Below are positions 1-5,241 of a stretch of 5,241 nt of DNA, in pieces (positions within the stretch are counted from its first letter, which is position 1; each line of letters opens with the position of its first letter). The stretch covers positions 1 through 5,241 of the forward strand of contig JAFYLX010000056.1 of NCBI GenBank assembly GCA_017556895.1. The letters run 5' to 3'. The notes below the pieces were generated by a model. It was given only the letters and a program-made list of their open reading frames with translations. It was not told the DNA's origin and ran no database searches. The translations under genes were made by a program, and so were the position numbers. Source of the DNA: Bacillota bacterium (GTDB taxonomy: Bacteria > Bacillota_A > Clostridia > Peptostreptococcales > Anaerovoracaceae).

Positions 1-42
1 AGCAAAGATGACACCGAGAAAACAGAGAGGAAAATAAAATGA
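1..42 (+). CDS. 3' end of an upstream gene, probably of the his operon (partial)
   Basis: Only the last codons of a gene can be present. Two plus-strand frames are open from the window edge. One encodes [13 protein letters not shown] and ends at a TGA (40-42) that overlaps the hisF start as ATGA. The other encodes [11 protein letters not shown] and ends at TAA 35-37. The third frame is closed by a TGA at 9-11. An ATGA overlap would be a classic translational coupling junction, which is why I favour the first frame, but codon use in the second frame looks at least as native. By analogy with common his operon order (hisA before hisF) this could be the charged tail of HisA, but nothing in so short a peptide identifies it. 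Confidence 0.3.
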   Translation, partial: SKDDTEKTERKIK

Positions 43-833
43 TTACAAAAAGAATTATACCTTGCCTCGACGTCAAGAACGGCCGAGTAGTTAAAGGAGT
101 AAAATTCAAAGACCTAAACGACGTTTCTTCCCCTGTGGAACTGGCTAAATACTATTCCAGCGCAGGTGCAGACGAATTAGTCTTTTACGATATTACGGCT
201 TCCTTCGAAGAGAGAAAACTGTTCACTGACATTCTTAAAGAAGTTGCTTCTCAGATTTTCATCCCACTTACCGTTGGCGGTGGAATCAACACGATCGATG
301 ACTTTGACAGAGTATTAAAATGCGGAGCCGACAAAGTAAGCGTCAACTCCGGAGCCATCAAGAATCCGGAGCTGATCACGGAAGCTGCCAAGAAATACGG
401 CAACCAGTGCGTAGTACTAAGTGTGGATGTTAAGCGCGTACCGGTAGATGTCGCAAACACAGAGGGTAGCGACACACCTTATGAGTTTCGCGTGTTCGCC
501 AAGGGCGGCAGAGAAGATACCGGTATGGAAGCAATCCAGTGGATCAAGAATTGCGTTGAGCGCGGTGCGGGTGAAGTCGTAGTTAATTCCATCGATACAG
601 ACGGAGTAAAGGGTGGATTCGACCTTGAGCTTCTAGCGAAAGTATGCGAAGTGGTCTCCGTTCCTGTAATCGCTTCAGGCGGTGCAGGTTCAAAAGAAGA
701 TTTCGTAGACCTGTTTAATAAGGTTCCTGATATTTCTGCAGGACTTGCGGCATCCATCTTCCACTTTGGAGAAGTTGCGATAGACGACCTTAAGAAGACT
801 TTAGACGAAAACAACATTACAGTGAGGGTATAA
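39..833 (+). CDS. hisF: Imidazole glycerol phosphate synthase, cyclase subunit HisF
   Basis: HisF is the cytoplasmic cyclase half of imidazole glycerol phosphate synthase. It uses ammonia delivered by the HisH glutaminase to convert PRFAR into imidazole glycerol phosphate and AICAR, linking histidine and purine synthesis. The 264-residue product is a complete (beta/alpha)8 barrel. [16 protein letters not shown] at the N-terminus carries catalytic Asp11, and Asp130 in SVDVKR is the second catalytic acid. Phosphate-binding glycine motifs are TVGGG (78-82) and ASGGAG (212-217). [13 protein letters not shown] (183-195) is the usual active-site loop. The start is supported by a GAGAGG Shine-Dalgarno (25-30) eight bases upstream. 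The protein is about ten residues longer than the usual 252-256, because the segment after Asp130 (about 135-149) is expanded. It lies one base before hisIE and very close to the preceding gene, so it is internal to an operon; no promoter is seen in the 38 bp before it. Confidence 0.97.
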   Translation: MITKRIIPCLDVKNGRVVKGVKFKDLNDVSSPVELAKYYSSAGADELVFYDITASFEERKLFTDILKEVASQIFIPLTVGGGINTIDDFDRVLKCGADKVSVNSGAIKNPELITEAAKKYGNQCVVLSVDVKRVPVDVANTEGSDTPYEFRVFAKGGREDTGMEAIQWIKNCVERGAGEVVVNSIDTDGVKGGFDLELLAKVCEVVSVPVIASGGAGSKEDFVDLFNKVPDISAGLAASIFHFGEVAIDDLKKTLDENNITVRV

Positions 834-834
834 A

Positions 835-1485
835 ATGATTAATATAGATGAATTAAAATTCGACGCAGCCGGCCTAATTCCGGCAATCGTGGTCGATAAT
901 CTTACTAATAAAGTGCTTACTCTAGCATATATGAATAGAGAAAGCCTCAAAATCTCATTAGAACGCGGCCAGACTTGCTTCTACAGCCGTTCCAGACAGG
1001 AACTTTGGTTAAAGGGCGAGACTAGTGGCAACTATCAGAATATCGTATCCATCACAGCAGATTGCGATAAGGATGCCCTAGTTGTGGTTGTCGATAAGGA
1101 AGGGCCAGCATGCCACACAGGCAGTGATTCCTGCTTCTTCAATCCTGTATATAAGAGCGCTGAACGAGGCGAATTTTCACTAGATGGACTTTATGACCTG
1201 CTTCAGGGAAGAAAGGACGAGATGCCGGAAGGTTCCTACACTACTTATCTTTTCCAGAAGGGAATCGATAAAATCCTTAAGAAAATCGGCGAAGAGTCAA
1301 CAGAAGTAATCATCGCCGCAAAGGCAGACGACAAAAAAGAAACGGTCTACGAAATCGCAGACCTGGCATATCACATTATGGTTATGATGGTTGAGATGGG
1401 CATTCCACTAGAAGACGTCAGAAAAGAATTGGCATCCCGCCACATCATCGACCACAAGGTAAAACAAGAGAAGATGACAGAATAG
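835..1485 (+). CDS. hisIE: Bifunctional phosphoribosyl-AMP cyclohydrolase / phosphoribosyl-ATP pyrophosphatase HisIE
   Basis: This fused enzyme catalyses steps 2 and 3 of histidine synthesis: the HisE domain cleaves pyrophosphate from PR-ATP and the HisI domain opens the purine ring of PR-AMP. Residues 1 to about 107 form HisI, with FYSRSR (49-54), LWLKGETSG (57-65), the metal-binding Asp cluster D76-x-D78-x-D80 and the zinc cysteines C77, C93 (ACHTG) and C100 (SCF). Residues about 115-210 form HisE, with [12 protein letters not shown] (152-163) and the YEIADLAYH motif (172-180) whose acidic residues bind magnesium. At 216 residues it matches the normal fused length, with both active sites intact. 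The ATG starts one base after the hisF stop; a GTGAGGG Shine-Dalgarno (822-828) lies inside the hisF 3' end, so translation is probably coupled. It is the last gene of the operon and is followed by a terminator. Confidence 0.96.
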   Translation: MINIDELKFDAAGLIPAIVVDNLTNKVLTLAYMNRESLKISLERGQTCFYSRSRQELWLKGETSGNYQNIVSITADCDKDALVVVVDKEGPACHTGSDSCFFNPVYKSAERGEFSLDGLYDLLQGRKDEMPEGSYTTYLFQKGIDKILKKIGEESTEVIIAAKADDKKETVYEIADLAYHIMVMMVEMGIPLEDVRKELASRHIIDHKVKQEKMTE

Positions 1486-1491
1486 TAAAAC

Positions 1492-1522
1492 AGGGAGTTC
1501 ACTAGAACTCCCTTTGTATTTT
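1492..1522. terminator. Bidirectional intrinsic terminator between convergent operons
   Basis: A perfect 8-bp inverted repeat, GGGAGTTC (1493-1500) and GAACTCCC (1505-1512), encloses a 4-base ACTA loop, with an extra A-T pair at 1492/1513. On the plus strand it is followed by TTTGTATTTTCT, ending hisIE seven bases after its stop. Read on the minus strand it is followed by TGTTTTAC, so it can also end the dus transcript. It is the only candidate terminator between the two converging stop codons. The plus-strand T-tract runs up to the dus stop codon. Confidence 0.9.
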
Positions 1523-2482
1523 CTATATACTTCTTATAGCCTCTTTAAGCTCGTTGATGTCAGTAATCTGATTAACCTTGCCACGGAAAGCAGCCGCCCC
1601 GTGTACTCCCTTTAGGTACCAGCCTACATGCTTTCTCATCTCACGCACCGCAGCGTATTCGCCCTTTAGGTCTGCAAGATCCTGTAGATGGCGAATCATC
1701 ATTTCCATCTTTTCTTCCTTTGTTGGAGGCGGTGGTAATTCATCTCCCTTCCAAGCTGCTATTACTTCCTTGAATACCCAAGGGTTTCCAAGGGCTCCAC
1801 GGCCTATCATAACGAAATCACAGCCAGTCTGGTCCATCATAGCAAGCGCAGACTCTGCATCTACCACGTCTCCGTTTCCTGTTACAGGAATATCTACGGC
1901 TCTCTTAACGGCCGCAATATGTGACCAGTCGGCCTTTCCGCTGTAGAACTGCTCACGAGTTCTACCATGTACCGTAATCATTGATGCGCCCGCCGCACTT
2001 ATGGCATGAGCTACTTCTACGCAGTTGATGCTTTTTTCATCCCAACCAATTCTAATCTTTACGCTTACAGGCTTGGACGTATTTTTAACCGTCGCAGAAA
2101 CCACGTCATAGATTAGGTCCGGATTCTTAAGCATAGCTGAACCCTCGCCGTTCTTTACGATTTTAGGAACAGGACAGCCCATATTTATATCTAGCATCGC
2201 ACAAGGGTATTTATCTAGTTCCCTTGCAGTAAATGCCATAACCTCTGGTTCGTGTCCGAAGATTTGGAACACTACAGGTTTTTCTTCTTCATATATGTGA
2301 AGTAGTTTGCCGGTATTCTTGTCACCGTACCATAACCCTTTTCCGCTTACCATTTCGCTAAAAACTAGGGCAGCGCCCTGTTCTTTGCAAAGTCTTCTCG
2401 TAGGAGCATCTGTTATGCCTGCAAGAGGAGCAAGAAAAAAGGGATTATCCAGTTTCAAATCGGCAATTCGCAATTCTTTCAT
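1523..2482 (-). CDS. dusB: tRNA-dihydrouridine synthase, DusB type
   Basis: This flavoenzyme uses FMN and NADPH to reduce specific uridines in the tRNA D-loop region to dihydrouridine. The 319-residue protein has the full family architecture. An FMN-binding TIM barrel begins with FFLAPLAGITDAPTRR (15-30). The catalytic cysteine is C103 in DINMGCPVPKIVKNGEGSAM. The flavin/substrate contacts are K142 (VKIRIG), H172 (VHGRTR), GNGD (202-205) and IGRGALGNPW (226-235). A C-terminal helical tRNA-binding domain carries MRKHVGWYLKG (282-292). The motif set and length fit the DusB/Dus1 group found in Firmicutes; the exact target uridine is not readable. The start is supported by AAAGGGAG (2494-2487) just upstream. 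It lies 28 bp after the PucR-family gene with no terminator or promoter between, so it is probably co-transcribed with that gene and ftsH, and it is the last gene before the shared terminator. Confidence 0.95.
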   Translation of the reverse strand: MKELRIADLKLDNPFFLAPLAGITDAPTRRLCKEQGAALVFSEMVSGKGLWYGDKNTGKLLHIYEEEKPVVFQIFGHEPEVMAFTARELDKYPCAMLDINMGCPVPKIVKNGEGSAMLKNPDLIYDVVSATVKNTSKPVSVKIRIGWDEKSINCVEVAHAISAAGASMITVHGRTREQFYSGKADWSHIAAVKRAVDIPVTGNGDVVDAESALAMMDQTGCDFVMIGRGALGNPWVFKEVIAAWKGDELPPPPTKEEKMEMMIRHLQDLADLKGEYAAVREMRKHVGWYLKGVHGAAAFRGKVNQITDINELKEAIRSI

Positions 2483-2510
2483 GGTTCTCCCTTTCTACTT
2501 CTATTATTGT

Positions 2511-4097
2511 TTATTGTTTTGCCGCTTCTTCTAGTCTCTGAAGTGCAAGCGCAATTGTTAATCCAGGAATTACACGGTTACCTGTAATTTCAGCTCCTAG
2601 GATTTCGTTAATCTTCTTTAGTCTGTACTGAACTGTATTTGTATGGATTCCCATAAATTCAGCAGTCTTACCACTGTTCATGCCCGCGTCAAGCACGAAT
2701 GTTTCGAGAGTTTCAAGAAGCTGCTTAGCCTTGTTGTCACCTTCTTTGCGGAAGTGTGCAAGTAAGTCAGTATAATTCTTCTTTAAGTATCCACCCTGAG
2801 TCTGAATGCTGATGCAACCAGAAACTAGAGCTGTCTCGTACTTCGTAAATACTCTCTTGTATGGGAAAATGTATCCAGCAAAGTTCCACGTTTCGCCGAT
2901 TAGTCGGAAACCGTCTCCGGCACCTTCGAGACCGTCAAGACCTGTGGAATGATAAATTCTAACGTGTTTCTTTTCTTTTAGTTCTTCGAAAAGTCTTACG
3001 CAAACAGCTTTTTCGTTACTATCTTCGCCAGACTCTAGGTTAGGACCCTTGAAGATTACGCCATAGCTTTCTTCATCTTCGTTGATCTTTAGGACTTTTA
3101 GTAGTCCCTTTTCTTCGTAAGAGTCGATTATATTTTCACAATTGATATTGTTAATACCTCTTGCGTAGAATACAGAAATTAGGTCTTCAACTTTAACCTC
3201 AAGGTCACTCTTCAGGGAGTGTGCAAAGCTTGTGTTACCTCTCATTAGAGCCTTAACAAACTCAGTCTTCGCATCTCTTTCAGGCGTAAAGTTCCACATA
3301 CCCATTGCTAGTTCAACGATTTCAGCTAGTTTGTTGATTTCGTTTGTGGAATAGTGGTCTTCATTATCTACGATTAGTAAATAGTACTTCTCGTGATTAA
3401 TCTCAACTGTTCCCCAGTAAGTATGAACACCGTTAATTTCTACAAGGCTGTATAAGTTGCCAAGATTCATTGCAACTTCTCTGCCCTTTCTGATGGCAGC
3501 ATCGATTGTAGTCTTCTGGCGAGTCTCAACAGCAAACACTGTATTAAACTCTTCACTTAAAAGCACAATCTGGAAGTCGTTATTTACAGCAGCCTCACGA
3601 ATAGCCTGCTGGAAGCTGTTATATTTTTCGAAGTTTAGTAAGTGGAAAATAGTGTTATTAATCAAAGTGTTATTGAAGTTGTTGCCATAAAGCACTTTGT
3701 CCATAACTTCTGTGATTAATTCAGAATAGTCCACTTCTTTGCCGTTAGCAATGATTATATAAGGTAGATCCACCTCTTCAGCCGCTGCAATTACATCAGA
3801 CAGGCTAGCTGTATCTCCACTTGTACCTCTCTGGAAAAATACGACGCCCGCAATGCCTTCCTTGGCAAGTTCACGAACTGCCTCGCACTGTGCTAGCACG
3901 TTTTTACCCATTCCGGAAAACGTTGTAAGCACAAGTTCTTCTTTATTTCCATTGTATCTAACTGCATCACTAACATTAGTAGCATCTAATACTGAAATGC
4001 TTCTTACACGATTATCAAGGTTTTTTTCTCCTGCTACAACGATGCTCTGTTTGAAAGCATCCATCTGCAAGCAATCTCTAACTGTTACTTTCATCAT
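2511..4097 (-). CDS. PucR-family transcriptional regulator
   Basis: The product is a 528-residue cytoplasmic DNA-binding regulator with the three-part PucR layout. Residues 1 to about 135 match the PucR N-terminal ligand-sensing domain: VTVRDCL at the start, VRSISVLDATNVSDAV, then ELVLTTFSGM and AGVVFFQRG, with VDLPYIII near the end. The middle (about 140-450) is a poorly conserved sensor region that in this family often includes a GGDEF-like fold without cyclase motifs; no GGDEF motif is seen. The C-terminus (about 457-525) is the PucR helix-turn-helix domain, with SGKTAEFMGIHTNTVQYRLKKI as the recognition region and PGLTIALALQRL closing it. No membrane segment is visible. Characterised members respond to purines, amino acids or other nitrogen compounds, but the ligand and targets here cannot be inferred. 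Its start overlaps the ftsH end by 20 bp, suggesting translational coupling, and dusB follows 28 bp downstream. Two adjacent ATGs (4097 and 4094) are both usable, so the true protein may be one residue shorter. Confidence 0.92.
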   Translation of the reverse strand: MMKVTVRDCLQMDAFKQSIVVAGEKNLDNRVRSISVLDATNVSDAVRYNGNKEELVLTTFSGMGKNVLAQCEAVRELAKEGIAGVVFFQRGTSGDTASLSDVIAAAEEVDLPYIIIANGKEVDYSELITEVMDKVLYGNNFNNTLINNTIFHLLNFEKYNSFQQAIREAAVNNDFQIVLLSEEFNTVFAVETRQKTTIDAAIRKGREVAMNLGNLYSLVEINGVHTYWGTVEINHEKYYLLIVDNEDHYSTNEINKLAEIVELAMGMWNFTPERDAKTEFVKALMRGNTSFAHSLKSDLEVKVEDLISVFYARGINNINCENIIDSYEEKGLLKVLKINEDEESYGVIFKGPNLESGEDSNEKAVCVRLFEELKEKKHVRIYHSTGLDGLEGAGDGFRLIGETWNFAGYIFPYKRVFTKYETALVSGCISIQTQGGYLKKNYTDLLAHFRKEGDNKAKQLLETLETFVLDAGMNSGKTAEFMGIHTNTVQYRLKKINEILGAEITGNRVIPGLTIALALQRLEEAAKQ

Positions 4098-5241
4098 CGT
4101 TCACCTTCTCATTCCCTTCAGTTTCTTCTGGGAGTTCATCTTCATCGGCTAAATAATCTGTGTCATACTTTTCTAGTTCTTCCTTTAGACGTTCTTCCTC
4201 TTCTTTTCTTAGTCTTTCTGTCTCAGCAGCTTCTTCTTCGTCTCTAGCCTTCTTAGCTTCGCCTTCAACTCTAACCTTATCAGCTAGACCTTCAGCTGTA
4301 ACTTCGCCAGTGAAAAGAGCTTCGAACTGATCGCCATCGATAGTCTCGACAAGAAGTAAAGCTTCTGCAACTCTTGTAAGAATATCCATGTTTTCCTTTA
4401 GAAGTCTTTCTGCCTCAACATAAGCTTCTTCAACTAATCTTTTAATTTCTTCATCAATATCACGAGCAACTGACTCGGAGTAGTTCTTGTGAGTTGTGAA
4501 GTCATTTCCAAGGAATACTTCTTCGCTGCTTGAATAGTTGATTGGACCTAATTTTTCGCTAAATCCATACTTTGTAACCATTTCGCGAGCGATTTCTGTA
4601 GCACGCATGATGTCGTTGCTTGCACCTGTACTGATGTCATCAAGTGTTAAAGCTTCTGCTACACGACCACCTAGTAGGTGAACGATAGCGTTTTTCATGC
4701 CCTTTCTAGTTTCATAGCTCTTGTCTTCCTTCGGAAGAGTCATTGTGAATCCACCTGCTCTGCCTCTAGGAATGATTGTTACCTGATGAACCGGATCGCT
4801 ATCAGGGATACATCTAGCTACTACCGCGTGGCCTGCTTCATGATAAGCTGTAAGCTTTCTTTCCTTAGGGCTAACAACTCTGCTCTTCTTTTCAGGACCT
4901 GCAATTACCTTTGTGATAGCTTCTTCAATTTCTTCCATTCTGATGAAACGTCCGTTTCTTCTTGCTGTAATTAAGGAAGCTTCGTTTAATAGGTTTTCAA
5001 TATCAGCTGGAGTAAATCCAGGAGTTCTTCTTGCTAATACTTCAGGTGTTACATCTTCAGCAAGAGGCTTATTTTTACTGTGAATCTTAAAGATTTCTTC
5101 TCTACCCTTGATGTCTGGAACACCGATTACGATCTGTCTGTCAAATCTACCTGGTCTTAATAACGCTGGGTCTCAGATGTCAGGTCTGTTTGTTGCTGCT
5201 AAAATGATGATTCCGGAATTTTCTCCGAATCCGTCCATTTC
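4078..5241 (-). CDS. ftsH: ATP-dependent zinc metalloprotease FtsH, 3' part, interrupted by an in-frame TGA
   Basis: FtsH is the membrane-anchored AAA+ protease that degrades misfolded membrane proteins and short-lived regulators. The window holds 386 codons, starting at a point equivalent to about residue 281 of E. coli FtsH; the membrane segments, Walker A and Walker B lie outside. Present are the AATNRPD segment, the second region of homology with RPGRFDR (arginine fingers), the small AAA subdomain (TPGFTPADIENLLNEA) and the protease domain. The zinc site is intact: HEAGH at 4842-4828 and the third ligand Asp in STGASND (codon 4614-4612). A GFSEKLGP motif follows. From 4278 to the stop is a charged tail unlike the short tails of many homologues. 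Codon 5175-5173 is TGA where the family has leucine (NRPD[IV]LDPALL). The first downstream Met codon in frame is at 4938, with no Shine-Dalgarno before it, so the 286-codon stretch from there is unlikely to be a separate gene. Either the gene is broken or a base is misread. Confidence 0.93.
4101..4109 (-). promoter_or_regulatory. Ribosome binding site of the PucR-family gene, inside ftsH
   Basis: On the minus strand AGAAGGTGA matches the ideal anti-16S complement AGGAGGTGA at eight of nine positions. It lies within the last codons of ftsH. Counting from the AGAAGG core, the gap is six bases to the first ATG (4097) and nine to the second (4094), so it does not decide between them. It does support a start here over any later one. 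The position inside the upstream gene means ribosomes finishing ftsH would reach the start directly. Confidence 0.75.
5173..5175 (-). other. In-frame TGA stop within ftsH at a conserved leucine codon
   Basis: The minus-strand reading is N-R-P-D-I-TGA-D-P-A-L-L-R-P-G-R-F. Upstream the same frame reads EMDGFGENSGIIILAAT and downstream it runs unbroken to the normal stop at 4078, so there is no frameshift. The residue at this position is leucine in typical FtsH proteins (L303 by E. coli spacing). One base change (TTA to TGA) would explain it, and TTA is used for leucine nearby in the same stretch. A matching single-base miscall would read TCA for TAA on the plus strand. Confidence 0.9.

Noticed and set aside
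251..817. Open frames on the minus strand inside hisF
   Set aside because: They lie wholly antisense to a well-conserved gene and show no recognisable domain or ribosome binding site; they are shadows of hisF codon structure.
1578..1946. Plus-strand open frame of 122 codons inside dusB
   Set aside because: It is antisense to conserved dusB sequence, has a composition typical of shadow frames (Pro/Ser/Ala rich), and matches nothing I recognise.
2483..2510. Possible promoter or terminator between the PucR-family gene and dusB
   Set aside because: The 28-bp gap has only an AT-rich ATTGTTT repeat and the dusB ribosome binding site; there is no hairpin and no room for a convincing -35/-10 pair.
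4020..4026. In-frame slippery heptamer A_AAA_AAC near the start of the PucR-family gene (minus strand)
   Set aside because: It has the form of a -1 frameshift site, but the shifted frame hits TGA after one more codon and I see no clear stimulatory hairpin or upstream Shine-Dalgarno at the right distance. A seven-A run is expected by chance in Lys/Asn-rich coding sequence.
4078..4938. The region downstream of the TGA as an independent protease-domain gene starting at the ATG at 4938
   Set aside because: The ATG lies in the middle of the conserved AAA small subdomain, there is no Shine-Dalgarno before it, and the conserved frame continues upstream of it through the arginine fingers. It is the remainder of ftsH.
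5173..5175. TGA reassigned to Trp or Gly, or encoding selenocysteine
   Set aside because: A reassigned code should give TGA codons throughout the other genes, and there are none; all Trp codons there are TGG. The site is a leucine, not a cysteine, position and no bacterial SECIS-like hairpin is evident directly after it.

Overview
The window reads as a compact piece of chromosome from a low-to-mid GC Firmicute, most likely of class Clostridia. The evidence is the gene content, AAGG-type ribosome binding sites, heavy AGA and TTA/CTA codon use, and an ftsH/dus neighbourhood typical of Firmicutes. The genus cannot be fixed from the sequence alone. Almost every base is coding. Two gene blocks point at each other and meet at about 1490-1520.

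Left block (plus strand, 1-1485): the end of a histidine biosynthesis operon. A few codons of an upstream gene run directly into hisF (cyclase subunit of imidazole glycerol phosphate synthase). One base after hisF comes hisIE, a fused phosphoribosyl-AMP cyclohydrolase / phosphoribosyl-ATP pyrophosphatase. HisE and HisI perform steps 2 and 3 of the pathway, and HisF (with HisH, not in the window) forms the imidazole ring.

Junction (1486-1522): a 37-bp gap holds a strong 8-bp-stem hairpin with T-rich flanks on both strands. It looks like one bidirectional terminator serving both operons.

Right block (minus strand, 5241 down to 1523): ftsH (3' part only), then a PucR-family transcriptional regulator overlapping the ftsH end by 20 bp, then, 28 bp later, a DusB-type tRNA-dihydrouridine synthase. 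The tight spacing suggests one transcript of quality control, regulation and tRNA modification genes. An ftsH-to-dusB neighbourhood is common in Firmicutes; the PucR-like gene sits where a pantothenate kinase gene (coaX) is often found.

The most notable observation is an in-frame TGA in ftsH at 5175-5173 (minus strand). It falls at a highly conserved leucine beside the arginine-finger region of the AAA+ domain, and the reading frame and conservation are perfect on both sides. It is either a real nonsense mutation or a single-base sequence error. Codon reassignment is unlikely, because all eleven Trp codons in the other genes are TGG and no other gene contains an internal TGA. I found no mobile element, CRISPR array, RNA gene or new defence-like system here.
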